64,000 nucleotides of DNA from assembly GCA_036365145.1 (NCBI GenBank), contig JAEOAD010000032.1, positions 1,207,501 to 1,271,500 on the forward strand, written 5' to 3'. Below the pieces are notes generated by a model. That model saw only the letters and a program-made list of their open reading frames with translations. It did no database searches and was not told the origin of the DNA. Source of the stretch: Orientallactaga sibirica. Taxonomy: Eukaryota > Chordata > Mammalia > Rodentia > Dipodidae. Position numbers and translations under genes: made by a program. Positions 22,268 to 34,620 of the stretch are shown one piece after another; position 1 is the stretch's first letter; each line of letters opens with the position of its first letter.

Positions 22268-23616
22268 GCCACCCTAGAGGAAAAAATAGACACTACTATT
22301 ATCTGTGTAAGCAGAAGGGAGGATACCTGATGCTTGACATAAGCTCATGGCTTTAGGGAAAATAATGTGTCTTCTCTCCACACAATTCGTGGGCCACTTT
22401 ACATATAAGACAGAGATCTCTCTGGGTGTAAAACAACAGACTTCTAATATCCAGCCCCAATTCTTGACCCAGATGTTTCTTTTCCTTAAGTAAGCAAATG
22501 ACCTGATTAACTTGATGGACAATGGACTGGAATGTCAGGGGTAAGGAGAAGCTGGTACCTTAGAGGAGAACAAGCCAATTAGTATGATTCAGGCTCACTA
22601 CAAAGAGGTGAGCCAGGCCTTGGGGGGAAGTGTACGGAATCATAATGTGTAACATACAAACTGCTTATACTCTCCCACTCTCTGGCCTCTAATCATAGGT
22701 GGATACAATTTTAGCATTCTCAGAGAGCAAAGTGCTTCATGGTCATTTATTAGCTAATTTCCATCACATTAACCTTTTTTCCCTATTTTATGGGCATGAG
22801 AAAGATCCTCAACTGTTTCAGTGGTCTTCAGAATGGGAATGGACAGCAATAATGAGAGAGTGGGCGAAACAGTTTATAGAGGCAAAAGATCACCTTTCCA
22901 TATGGGTAATGCACAACATCTCATGCAAAGAAGTTTGTGGTCTCTCTGTGATCTCATTTAAACCTCGTTACTTTCACTAAAGGAAAAAAAAGATATAAAT
23001 TTTAATTTTTCACAAGAAATGATCTCTTGTAAGGTTCCCCTACCACTGTGTTGTGAAAAATAAAGTTACAACCAGATTACTTAATAGACTAGATCTAGCA
23101 TTTTAACAGTAACTCAACTGTGGTTCAGGCTCTAGTCTGCAATTACCCAACACAGTGTGATGCTCAGTGGCTCAGAGTGAACACTGCATCGCTATTTGGA
23201 GATTCCGAGGTAGTCCTTTGGTAGGTAAGATTCAGACCAACCTTGGAAGATTAGGAGGGAAAGTTATTTATGATGTCTACAAAGCCAGAAAAAGATCTAG
23301 ATGTAAACTCTATGTCCATATGCACTTGTAGGCCAACCTTCTAAGGAAGGTCTGCAGGCTAGGGCTTTGAGACCTAAAGGCAATCTCTAGTGTTATAAAT
23401 TGCATACACATATACATGCATACACACATATGTAATATCTTCATATGTGTATGAACGTATGTGTATTTTGTGCATGTGCACACACACATATATGTGTATA
23501 TGTAGATAACTATGTATGACTACTGTTTGTATATAAACAGTAGTTTTAAGGGTTGTTCTCACATGCATTTGCAATATCACACTGGGCAATGCCAGCCTAA
23601 TATGGGGATATTAAAA
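22268..23616. other. unassigned sequence
   Basis: No gene recognised. 23395-23545 is a CA/TA-rich low-complexity patch. The open frame at 22699-22980 (93 codons, +) has no family resemblance. Confidence 0.45.
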
Positions 23617-23790
23617 CTGTACCAGGCATGGTGGCATATGTCTTTAATCCTAGCACTCAGGAGGCCAAAGTAGGAGGATTGCTATGAGTTCCATGCAACC
23701 CTGAGAGTACATGGTGAATTCCAGGTCAGCCTGCCTAGTGCTAGAGCGAGACTCTACCTCAAACAAAACGACAGCAGCAACAACAAAAAA
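23617..23790 (+). mobile_element. B1 SINE
   Basis: Forward B1 with head caggcatggtggcatatgtc and an A-rich (AAC)n-like tail. Confidence 0.86.
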
Positions 23791-25076
23791 CCTGAAGGCT
23801 CTGCAGTGGAGCTGAAATACCATGGTTAGAGCACCTTGGCATAAGTCCAGTGGTCTTTGTTCAATTCCTTGACAAAGTCATTTAAACTCTTTGTTCTATT
23901 TCTTCATTGATAAAATAATGTATAGCTCAATTGTTGTTGAGGCTCAAAGTTCTATTTTTCATTAAACATAATATATACATGTATAAAATATATATGTATA
24001 TATAACCTTATATACTATGTAGTGTATATTTCATATTTACATAATATATTTATGCATATTATATATTTGTGCATAATGTCCATATAGTCTCAATAACTTT
24101 CTGTATTATAGAAAGTAAACATCTTCTCTGTGTCTAGAACTATGGGACTCTCATAGGATACATAGACTAATGTGTTTCATTTACTAAACTATCCAACACT
24201 TTGTTCATTTCACTGCCTTTGTGTTGCTATTTTGAGTTTGAAAACTTAAAAAAAAAAAAAAAAAAAAGAAACTCTGCTAAACATCCACTCTGGTACCTTT
24301 TAAAAGGAAGCTAAGAGAACCAATATTTCAGAGATTTTAACCAAAAATTCGTATAAGCTGAACAATTTTGAAGTTATCAAGAATCAACATAAATAGGCCT
24401 GCAAAAGTGATCTGCTCCATCTCACAGGCACCAGGAAGGATTTTGCTCTGAGCTCAGAACCGGCCAGAGCCCAAGATCCTGTGCAGTGGGATCGACATTT
24501 CCTGTGAAAATGGCATTCTGCATCTGGTGTGTATGGGCAGGCTTGAATCTCATCTTGAAGTGCCGATGAACTAATGTCGCTCTATCATTTATGCTGTCCT
24601 TCACCTAAAAAGGGGGACAGTTACGTCTGTCTTGCAGATTCACAATAGGATGAAATGATAAAAACATCTAGTCCATGTTTCTCTTCATTTCTCTTGACAA
24701 AGGTCATTTTCCCATTTTCAACCTAATGATTCTTTGCTTCAAAAACACTTTAAAGAAAAATTTTGTTAGGGTTTTTTTTTAAGAGGGTGCTACCAATGAG
24801 CCTTAATATTAGACCACACATTTTTTGAGGAAAATTCTTATCTTTTCCAAATTTTGTTATATAATATCCTTTATTATGATTTGTTCTCTCTCCTATGAGA
24901 ATATAAAAGCACATCTTAACCACGTGGCTTAGCCATGCATTTCTAGTATTTAGCTTTATTATATTTTTTAATAAATGAAAAAAATAATAGCCCTTCTAAG
25001 GAGGAACAAATGAAAAGAAAATACTTCAATTGTGTTGCTAGCAAAATATATTATTTTAAAAATATTTTTATTGGTT
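23791..25076. other. unassigned sequence, very AT-rich in part
   Basis: 23960-24075 alternates A and T (ATATAT/TATAC patches). An A run of about 18 is near 24249. No gene seen. Confidence 0.45.
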
Positions 25077-25206
25077 AGCCAGGCACTTTAATCCCAGCAC
25101 TTGGGAGCCAGAGGTAGGAGGATCACTATGAGTTAGAGGCCACCCTGAGACTACATAGTTAATTCCAGGTCAGCCTGGGCCTGAGTGAGACCCTACCTCA
25201 AAAAAA
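25077..25206 (+). mobile_element. B1 SINE
   Basis: Forward B1 with a short deletion in the head and an A8 tail that runs into the next SINE. Confidence 0.85.
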
Positions 25207-25428
25207 AATAACCATATATATATATGATTGTGAGAAGAAAGAGGCAGAAAAAGAGAGGGGGGGGGGAAGGGAGGGAGAGAGACAGTGAGAATACCAGGGC
25301 CTCTTACTGCTATAATCAAATTCTAGACACATGTGCCAAATTTGAGTATCTGGTTTTATGTGTGTACTAGGGAACTGAACCCAGGCTGGTAAGCAAGCAC
25401 CTTTAACTGCTGTACCATCTCCCCAGCC
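25207..25428 (-). mobile_element. tRNA-derived SINE
   Basis: Reversed copy tail-to-tail with the B1. Its purine stretch carries a run of ten G near 25257-25266. Confidence 0.8.
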
Positions 25429-25688
25429 TTGCTTTTTTTTTTTAAATTTAATAAGGGGGGAAAGTGGCAAATTATAAGCAGTAAATCAAGACACAGGGGC
25501 AGAAAGCTTTCCTGGAATATATCCTTTTTGTTTTCCATAAATAATACTGAAAATGGCTAATTTAGCCATATTTTCTCTGTTGAAGAAAATGTTACAGAGA
25601 TTCCCAGTCACTCAGTGTGATTAAATTGTTATCCCCATGTCTGAAACCATGTTTAAGGAAGAAGTTAAAGCAAAAAAAAAAAAAAAAA

Positions 25689-26088
25689 GGCTGAAGAGAT
25701 GGCTTAGTGGTTAAGGTATTTGGCTGTAAAGCCAAAAGACCCAAGTTCAGGTCCTCAGAAACCACATAAGCCAGATGTACAAGATGGTGCATGTATCTGT
25801 GTTTGCAGGGCTAGAGGCTTTGGCATGCCCATTCTTTTTTTCTTCTCCCCTCCTCTTACTCCTCATCTTCCTCTTTCTCCTCATTCTTTTTCTCCTCCTC
25901 CTCCTCCTTTTCCTCCTCCTCTTCCTTTTCCTCATCCTCTTCCTCTTTCTCTCTCCTCTTCCTCTTTTTCCTCCTCTTCCTTTTCTCTTTCTCCTCCTCT
26001 TTCTTCTCCTTTTCCTCTTTCTCCTCCTCCCTCTCCACCTCCTCCTCTTCCTCCTCCTTCTTCCTCTCTCGCAAATAAATAAATTAAC
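25689..26088 (+). mobile_element. tRNA-derived SINE with ~240-bp expanded pyrimidine tract
   Basis: Forward copy preceded by an A run, with head ggctgaagagatggcttagt. The CT segment, normally 30-60 bp in this family, spans about 25829-26070. The tail is aaataaataaat. Expanded after insertion or by slippage. Confidence 0.85.
25829..26070. repeat. pyrimidine-rich tract
   Basis: Irregular CT/TCC/TTCC repeat on +. The longest stretch with no purine is 25935-26036 (102 bases). Long frames of Ser/Pro/Leu/Phe or Lys/Glu/Arg here come from composition, not genes. Confidence 0.92.
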
Positions 26089-26096
26089 ATATTAAT

Positions 26097-26330
26097 AGTG
26101 GTTAAGGCATTTGCCTACAAAGCCAAAGGACCCAAGTTCGATTCTCTAGGACCCATGTAAGCCAGATGCACAAGGGAGCGCACATGTCTGGAGTTCATTT
26201 GCAGTGGCTGGAGGCCCTGGTGCACCCATTCTCTACTCTCTCTCTCTATCTCTCTCTCTGTCTCTCTCTCTCCCTCCATCCCTCTTTCTCTGTCAACTAA
26301 ATAAATAAATAAAAATAAAATATTAAAAAA
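26097..26330 (+). mobile_element. tRNA-derived SINE, head-truncated
   Basis: Starts at agtggttaagg, lacking the first 18 or so bases. The rest, including B box, CT segment and (AAAT)n tail, is complete. Directly follows the expanded copy. Confidence 0.84.
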
Positions 26331-26845
26331 GACTGTGAGAATCTATTTACCCCCTGCCAGGTGATGAGAAACAAAGACAAGTGGCACTGTCTGATGTCCT
26401 TGACAGCACAGTAACTGTCGCTCTGAGGAAACAGGCTCATCTTATTGTTAGGGAAGTTCTCATCCATTGAATGAGAATAAAATGGCTCTGGATTCCATGT
26501 TTCTTGTCATGGGAAAGGAAGGAAGAGAGAAGGAAAGAATTGTCATCAATGTATCTACTAGACAGATAGCCCTGGACAATATCACCCAAGTCTGGGTGTG
26601 AAACGGAGCGGACTTATAGACTTAATGTCTTCTGCCATTTAAGAGAAGAACACTTACACGTGACCTAGAAACCTCGTGTGTTCTGGGCCCAAAAGTGTGC
26701 CGAGAGTGGTGTGTTTAAAGAAGACCTGGGAGTTCCCTTGACTTGCTAGATTGACATCTGCTGCTTGAGTCGCTTTGATATCTGCTTTCTTAAATTGACT
26801 GCATAAAGATTGTCCAGGGTAAGAGTTGTTATTGGATTATTTTAA
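26331..26845. other. unassigned sequence
   Basis: No gene or repeat recognised. Confidence 0.45.
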
Positions 26846-27028
26846 AAAATATATTCTGTTTATTTATTTGACAGAGAATGGGTTCTCCAGAGCCTGTAGC
26901 TACTGCAAACCAACTGCAGACACACATGACTCCCTGGGCATCTGGCTCTATGTGGGTCCTGGGGAATTAAACCTGGTTCCTTTGGTTTGTCGGCAAGCAC
27001 CTTAACAGCTAAGCCATCTCTCCAACAC
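26846..27028 (-). mobile_element. tRNA-derived SINE
   Basis: Reversed copy with almost no purine repeat; head complement gccatctctccaaca. Confidence 0.8.
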
Positions 27029-28034
27029 TGGATTCTTCCTTATACATCTGTGGCCCTCTCCAACCTAACAAAGTACTTGTTAAAGATGTCCATATTAAGT
27101 ATTCATGATCATGGCCAAAGTGACCTAAAAAATAAGATATTCCTTAGGGGAGGAATTTTAGTGAGCAGTTTCCTTGTCTGCCAACATGACACTGAGACAT
27201 ATTACCTTGAGAATTTTCTTGATCTGCCATTTTCTTTTTCTATAATGTTGATATCCCCAAGGAAGCAGGCACTGACTTGTTAATATAGAAAATTAATGAT
27301 AATACAGTGTGACTATAAAATAAACATCAATTGATATATAGAAGCTACTGGAATAATGCCACTAGCTATTAATCTCTAAAATAATATTTAAGGTAATATC
27401 ATTTAAGTTAAGCCTTCACAACTATCTTCCTGTTGTTTACAACCAGCAGGAAAGCACTCTTAATCTACTTTCATGCTTTGAATCATCCCAGTAATATATT
27501 AGAAGCTTAACTAAAATTCAGTATTACAGATATGAACTCAATAAACCCACATGATTATTCAGAAATCTTCAAGATAATTCAGGTGTTTATAATAAAAGAT
27601 ATGGTAACAAAATAGTGATGTCCTTAGTCATGGGTACGAATGTCTTTAACTTTAATCTTCAAGGGTCCTATGCTGGGATCCTTCTGAGTCTTTAAGAGCC
27701 GATCCCAGCAAGTTCAGGAAGTCAAAACACTGTTAAAGAGACTTCTGCTAGGACCCACATATCTTATAACATGAGAACTTTAACTCTTATTCCACAATGG
27801 CTTGAAAGTCTTCCCTGACTATCACCTCCATGTCTTTGTTCTCTCCTCTATCACCCATTTCAATATGAGGGTCTGGAACCAGAACAAGTGAATGAACTTG
27901 CTTCAACAATGGCCTGATTTACACAATTTTAGATCCTATTCAAGATGGTAACATGAACCCCTACCTTCTTGTCTTAAAGATAAAAAGCAACAATTTATTT
28001 ACTAAGCGCTCTTTTTGTGTCATTGTTTTAGCTT
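27029..28034. other. unassigned sequence
   Basis: AT-rich, no recognised feature. Confidence 0.45.
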
Positions 28035-28156
28035 CTTGGGGGTGGAGGGGGTTGAGGTAGGGTCTCACTCTAGCCCAGGCTGACCTGTAATTTATGATGT
28101 AATCTTAGGGTGGCCTCAAACTCACAGCAATCCCTCCTACCTCTGCCTCTTGAATG
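28035..28156 (-). mobile_element. B1 SINE, truncated
   Basis: Reversed B1 body (cactctagcccaggctgacc). It ends at tgcctcttgaatg and lacks the head. Confidence 0.8.
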
Positions 28157-28510
28157 TTTTAACTTTTTTATTGATAGCTTCCATAATTATAGATAATAAA
28201 TTGTGAAAATTCCCTCACTACCCCACCTCTCACTCTCCATCATATACCCTCCCCCTCACAATTAGTTTCTTTTATTTTGATGTCATCATCTTTTCCTCCT
28301 ATTATGATGGTGTTGTGTAGGTAGTATCAGGCAGTGCAAGATTATCAATATCCAGGCCATTTTGTGTCTGGAAGAATGCATTGTAAGCAGCCATACCCTT
28401 CCTTTGGCTCTTACATTCTTTCTGTCATCTCTTCCTCAATGTACCCTGAGCTTTGTAAGGTGTGATAGCGATGACTCAGTATTGCATACTCCTCTTCACT
28501 GACTTCTGAA
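28157..28510 (-). mobile_element. L1 3' end fragment, reversed
   Basis: Starts with ttttttattgatagcttcca, the complement of a rodent L1 3' tail. Continues through L1 3' untranslated sequence (tggaagaatgcattgtaagc, ccctgagctttgtaaggtgt). Points away from the L1 that follows. Confidence 0.62.
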
Positions 28511-29464
28511 AAGAGAAGAAGCTCAGTAACAAAAAGTGAGAGCAGCGATATGTGACTTACCAAGTTAATTCAAGATGAGATTAAACCATTTAAGCAGAGA
28601 TTAAAGCAGTTAAGTAAACATCTCTCAACTGAAAAAAAGTCCATGCCTATATGGATTCACTGGTGAATTCTAGTGGACCTTCACAGAAGAACACCAATAC
28701 TTCTCAAACTTTTCCACAACATCAAAAAATAAAGAATACCCTGCATTACCCTGCTACGAAAACCAGACAAAGACAGAACAAAAAAGAAAAGAAAAAAAGA
28801 AAATTATAGACCAATCACCCTCATGAATGTAGATGCAAAAATTCTCAACAAAATACTAGCAACCAGAATACAAGAATACAGCAAAAAGATCATTCACCCC
28901 ATCAAGGTAGATTTTATCCTAGAGATGCATGGATGGTTCAGTATGTGCAAATTGATATAAGTGGACTGAAAGACAAAAATCACATAATCTCAATGATGCA
29001 TAAAAGGCATTTGACAAAATCCAACATCCCTTCATGTTAAAAGTCCTAAAGAAAATGGGAATAGAAGGAACATATCCCAACATATAAAAGCTATTAACGA
29101 CAAAACTTACAGCCAACATAATACTAAATGTAGAAAAACTTGAAGCTTTTCCACTAAAATCAGGAACAAGACAAGGGTGTCCACTATCCATACTTTTACT
29201 AAATATAGTACTAGAAGTCTTAGCTATAGCAATAAGGGAAGAGACACACATAAAAGGGATGTAAATTTGAAAGGAAGATATCAAATTACCCTTGTTTTCA
29301 GATGATATGATTCTATACCTAAAGGACTCTAAAGACTCTATCAGCAAACTGTCAGAGCTGATAAGTACTTTTAGCAATGTAGCAGGATACAAAATAAACA
29401 CAAATCCATAGCCTGCTTTTATACTAACAACAAACATGCGGAGGATGGAATCAGGGAATCACTC

Positions 29465-29925
29465 TGTGGTAGTTTGAATATATGTCCCCCAATATATTCA
29501 GTATTTTATTAGTTTATAGTTTGCATCTGCAATCACCTTGCTAGAGGCAAGGTCACTGGGCTTTGCATTCAGCTGTCTGGAGAAAGGGGTGTCTTAAGGT
29601 GTGGTGATGGTTTGAGAGTCCATTGTAAAGATATGCAAATGTGCCAGCAGGAGTTCCTGAAGTGTGCTGTGTGACCTTTTGGCTGTAGTGTTTTTGCTCT
29701 GTGTGCTGTGGTGGCTGGTTGGCTTTTGCTCTCTCTGCTTGGCCCTGTGAAGGCCAGTTGCTTCTCCTGCCATTATGGAACTTCCCCTGGATCTGTAAGC
29801 TTCAATAAAGAATATCCCTTCCTCCATAACTGTGCCTGGTCTGGAAGTTCATCTCAAAGAAGTCTTTCTCTGATGATTTTCGCTAAGAACAATCATCTTT
29901 TCTGAACCTGAAGCTGTCTGCAACA
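29465..29925 (+). mobile_element. 5' LTR of the MaLR provirus
   Basis: TGTGG start, CAACA end; polyadenylation region aataaagaatatccc. It is longer than its partner owing to extra sequence near 29552-29590 and about 45 bp near 29857-29903. Confidence 0.88.
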
Positions 29926-31159
29926 GTAAAGTGGTACTGAGGAGTGTGGGGTGAGATGAACCTGAGCGTGTGGATATTCATCTTTTGGAACCTTTGTCTT
30001 TTTTGGAGGAATGGGCATGGACTTGGTGCTTGCAACTGAAGATGCCTTCTGGAGTGGTAAGCCAAGTTTTATGGACTATTCTGATGAGAGTTTGAGAATG
30101 CTAAGTGCAGAAGTATTGAACTTCATAAACTATGAACTTGGCTTATGAGCTTTCTAAGGGGAAAGAAAGAATGCAGAGGACTTTCGTTGGAACTGGGCTA
30201 CTGGCATAGGTGGGAAACGTTCTGCTATCCAGGCCCAGAAAGTTTGATCAAGGTTAAATTTGTAATGGACTGATGTGCTTGGCTAAAGATATCGGACTGA
30301 AATGTTAAGATTTTAAGTTGGGAAAACTCAAGCAAGTTAAAAGTAGAGGCATTTGAGACTGGTTTAGCTGCTATTGTCAATGCATTAGCAATCTTAAGGA
30401 AGGTAGAAGGAAGGTGGCCTGACTTGATTTACATTAAAACAATGGAGAGGATGCCTGAGGAAAGACTGTTAAAAATGCAAATTCTTGGAAAGAGTTGACT
30501 GGAGAAGGAACCTGCTTTTCAAGGCTATGGTTTATTTTGTCCCTGGATTTAGAATATGGCTGTGTCCTGCACACCTGGTATTAGTTTTGGAAGCATGAAA
30601 AATGCATGGAGTGGTCATGAGTTGCACACGGTTCCAGGAGCCGCTGCTGAGATGCGGCATGAGGTAGGGCATGAAGACCCTCAGGAATAGTCTGGAAGAG
30701 CCTTTGGAAGATGGACCGTGGTTTTCATGGAGACCTGAAGATGTTTTGGATATACCAGGATTATGCAAGGGCTACCATGGAGTGCAGTGTTGGCATAGGA
30801 TGAAAGTTTTCCCTGGCGACTCTGCCCAGCTGGAGGGGCGGAATTGGAAAACCTGGAGACTGTCAGTCTCTGGTTATATTGAACTTGAACTGCAGAAGTT
30901 TGATGACAGCTGATGGTGGTTGAATTTGCATTGTTTTAGTTTCTCCGTGCTATGCCTTATACCAGTTAAAAAAAATGTTTTACTCTGTGCCTTTACATGT
31001 TGAAAGTATTTAACTTGTTTGATTTTACAGGACTCACTATCTTAAGTTGATCAAGACTGTGAGAACCTTTGAAATTGGACTGAGTACAATTTACAATGTG
31101 TGATAGTTATAAATCTATTGGGGACCAGGAGCTAAATATATTGGGGGCCAGGGGCGGAA

Positions 31160-31552
31160 TGTGGTAGTTTGAATATATGTCCCCCAATATATTCAGTATT
31201 TTATTAGTTTATAGTTTGCATCTGCAATCACCTTGCTAGAGGCAAGGTCACTGAAAATTAAGTCTTAAGGTGTGGTGATGGTTTGAGAGTCCATTGTAAA
31301 GATATGCAAATGTGCCTAGCAGGAGTTCCTGAAGTGTGCTGTGTGACCTTTTGGCTGTAGTGTTTTTGCTCTGTGTGCTGTGGTGGCTGGTTGGCTTTTG
31401 CTCTCTCTGCTTGGCCCTGTGAAGGCCAGTTGCTTCTCCTGCCATTATGGAACTTCCCTTGGATCTGTAAGCTTCAATAAATAATATCCCTTCCTCCATA
31501 ACTGTGCCTGGTCTGGAAGTTCATCTCAGCGAACCTGAAGCTGTCTGCAACA
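31160..31552 (+). mobile_element. 3' LTR of the MaLR provirus
   Basis: 393 bp, otherwise almost identical to the 5' LTR, implying a fairly recent insertion. The minus-strand frames at 29594-29827 and 31248-31499 are the same LTR shadow. Confidence 0.88.
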
Positions 31553-31945
31553 CACTCCCATTCACAATTCCCTCAAAAAAAAATTCCCTTGGAATAAACC
31601 TAACCAAGGAAGTGAAGGATCTCTACAATGAGAACTTAAAAACACTCAAGCAAGAAATTGCAGAAGACACTAGGAAATGGAAAGACATCCCATGTTCTTG
31701 AATTGGAAGAATCAATATTGTGAAAATGTCAATCTTACCAAAAGCAATCTACACATTTAATGCAATCCCCATCAGAATGGTATTCTTCACAGAAATAGAA
31801 AAAAAAATCCTAAAATTCATTTAGAAGCACAAAAAAAAAAAAAAAAAACCCTCAAATAGCCAAAACAATTCTGAGCAATAAAAGGAAGGCTGGCAGTATT
31901 TAACCTATATTATAGAGCCACAGTAACAAAAGTTGTATGGTACTG

Positions 31946-31946
<1 letters not shown>

Positions 31947-31988
<42 letters not shown>
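31947..31988. repeat. (CA)n microsatellite
   Basis: About 21 CA units within L1 ORF2. Confidence 0.93.
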
Positions 31989-31989
<1 letters not shown>

Positions 31990-32347
31990 CAATGGAATGG
32001 AATAGAGGACCCAGATGTAAGTCCAGATAGCTACAGCCATATTGTTGACAAAAATGTCAAAAATATTTATTGAAGAAAAGACAGCCTTTTTAACAAATGG
32101 TGTTGGGAAAGCTGGATATCTACATGTAAAAGGATAAAAATAGCTCTTTATCTCTCTCCATGCACAAAAATCAAGTCCAAGTGGATCAAAGACCTTTATA
32201 TTTGACCTGAAATTGCTAGAGGAAAAAGAGGGGAAACACTTTAACATATTGGCACAGGTAACAACTTTCTGAATATAACCCCAGTTGCTCAGGCAATAAA
32301 ACCATTAATCAACCATTGGGACCTCATGAAATGAAAAAGGACACTGT

Positions 32348-32458
32348 CATTTGTGTTTGAGGCAGAGTTTCAGCCTCGACTGATCTCTAACTGTGATTTC
32401 CCCCTACCTCAGCCTCCAGAGTGAGTGCTGGTATTGAAGGGCTGCACCACACTGCAAG
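32348..32458 (-). mobile_element. B1 SINE, diverged
   Basis: Reversed, degraded B1 (gaggcagagtttcagcctcg; ctacctcagcctccagagtg) inserted in the L1. Confidence 0.6.
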
Positions 32459-32870
32459 TCTAGCTTGTCCTTTGTATTTGAATAGGTAAATGAGAAGCTT
32501 TTCTATCCTAGACTAGTGTTCCCTTACCTCCTGACTGCTCACTCAAATGGACAAGGACCAAGCATCATATAACTTCATTAATTTGTCAGTAACTGAGTCA
32601 AAAGGGAAACATAGATGGTATCCCCAAACAGCCACCATACCATCTCCTCAACAATGCAAGAAGTCCCTTATCCATTGTGGTGTGGCTTCCACTTGCATAT
32701 ACTGATGCCAACTTCTCTGTTGTGGGGAGCTCCATCCCTCGTGGCCATTGCCACTTCAGTGAGAACACAGTTGAGCAATTATGGAAGATGTCATGGTGTT
32801 CATATCTGGGCATGGTGATCTACCTTGCAGCTTCTTCATGTGCACTCAGAAATGCATCCTCATAATAGGA
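32459..32870. other. unassigned insertion within L1
   Basis: About 410 bp with no L1 character between two L1 segments. Both strands are open over 32598-32865 (about 70 codons each) without a recognised family. It could be a processed pseudogene fragment or an unknown repeat. Confidence 0.35.
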
Positions 32871-34620
32871 ACACTCATTCTCTGCTGGTGGGAATGTAAG
32901 CTTTATAACCACTATGGAAATCAATATGGAGACTCCTGGAAAGGATGACTATAGAGTTAGAAAAAAACCCTATTATTCCCTTACTGGGCATTTACCATAA
33001 AAGCTTCCCATCTCAGTTCAGAGATATTTGCTTAACCATGTTCATAGCTGCTCAATTCATAATAGCTAAAAACTGGAATCAACCCAGGTGCCCATCATTG
33101 GATGAATGGATAACCAAGATGTGATATATCTACACGATGGAATTCTATTCAGCAGTAAGAAAAAATAATGACACACGGAAATTTGTAGAAAAATGGTTGA
33201 ACTTGAAATAGATCATTCTAAGTGAACTCACACAATCTCAGACAACCGTCGCATGATCTCCCTCATCTGTAGTTCCTAACCTGGATCAGCCCAAGTTGTT
33301 GACATATCTGAATAGCATCTCAAAGCTTGGTCAATAGAGGGGGTGGGTATGCAAAACTGAACTCAAAATTAACTTGTAGCATAGGATCCTATATCCAGGA
33401 AGTCAAACTAAAAGGTGGAACCCTGAAGAGGACCTTAGGGGAGTACCTGTGTTGAAGGGCCCTGCAGAGGGTGAGACAAAACCTAACCTCAGATTTCTCC
33501 TGTTTCTCCTTCTTCTCTGTCTTTTTCTTTTTTCTTTTACCTTGGCACTGGCCTGTAATTCCCTGTACCAGGATGTGGTTTACATCCACAATGAGCTGTT
33601 TGTTGATCAGAGAGACCTACTAGATCTCCCAAAACAAACAAGACAGACTTCTGTCAGAGCATTTGTTTACACACCAGAGGTTAATGGTAAGACCCTACTA
33701 CTGAAGACAGCATGGACCAGGGAGAGGCCTGGTTGGAATCCGGAAGAGAACCAGTCCCCAGACAATTAGCCCATCTAGTGCTGGAAGGCACAAATGAGCT
33801 ACCAGGGGAAAGTGGCCAAATCTGTCTGAGCAACTCAAAGTCTAAGTGACTCAGAAGCAAACAACTTGATGTGATGCTCATCCAAGTGCAATAGTGGCAC
33901 ACAGCCATGGTGGGTAACCAACTGCTCTTGGATTGGCTAGCAGATCTTCTCAGTGGAAAAGAAACCATATCCAGATAAAGAATCATATCCAGATAATGAT
34001 TCTGCTTTCCATTGACAAGCTCCCACTAATCTTAGACTATGAGGATCTACATCCTTTTAATTCTCTCTAAATTAATCATGGTTATCCTATTTGACTGGTG
34101 CTGACTTCATTCTCCTTTACAGAATCTGCTTCTCTTTTTCAGATGGGAGCTGGACCTGAGGAGATAAATGACCCAGTACACTCCATCCTGGCCCCAGCTG
34201 AAACCACAGAGGAATTGGGTAATGAGCAAGAGTGCTGCTTTCTTAGTAAATCTGATATCAGCACAAGGGTGATGGAGATAAATACTGAGGACACTTGACA
34301 CCTACCAAACCAGAGATCCAGAGGCTCCTGAGTTCCCATCACTGAAATAGACTTAAAATGCTCCCATCATGGCTCAGGGAATTTTGCAGAAGAGGAGACA
34401 AAAAGAATGTTAGAGCCATAAGTTGAGATATTTTCCCAGAGACATTGCCTCTCCATGCCCACCCCCCCCCGCCATAATGTATGACCCACAATCCCCATGG
34501 TGTTGACCTGCATCCCCAATAAGGAAGGCCTCTTCAGAAAAGGGGCAGGTAAGAGGGAAAGGATGGTACCAACATGTGTTGTTAACATACTAAATATGTT
34601 CATATCTAATAAAAAAAGAA

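Larger units (their letters stand above)
29465..31552 (+). mobile_element. ORR1-like MaLR provirus (LTR-internal-LTR) inserted in L1
   Basis: 5' LTR 29465-29925, internal 29926-31159, 3' LTR 31160-31552. A perfect 5-bp target duplication CACTC lies at 29460-29464 and 31553-31557. A primer-binding-site-like tggtactgaggagtg starts at 29932, and a purine tract gggggccaggggcggaa precedes the 3' LTR. The internal region has no pol and only short frames, as expected for non-autonomous MaLR elements mobilised by ERV-L enzymes. Confidence 0.9.
28575..34620 (+). mobile_element. 5'-truncated L1 (late ORF2 and 3' UTR), split by a MaLR provirus
   Basis: L1 segments at 28575-29464, 31553-32340 and 32871-34620. 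The first holds RT-region sequence, including the FSDD-type catalytic box near 29297 (ttttcagatgatatgattct). The second resumes ORF2 after the provirus. The third is the ORF2 end (attctattcagcagtaag near 33140) and a long 3' UTR ending in an A-rich tail near 34610. Reading frames are broken by stops and indels; L1 ORF2 would encode endonuclease and reverse transcriptase. A B1 and about 400 bp of unassigned sequence interrupt it at 32341-32870. Confidence 0.82.

Noticed and set aside
25720..26095. Ser/Pro- and Leu/Phe-rich frames on + and Lys/Glu/Arg frames on -
   Set aside because: Low-complexity translation of the pyrimidine tract.
28919..29437. 172-codon minus-strand open frame
   Set aside because: Antisense to L1 ORF2 sequence; no independent domain.
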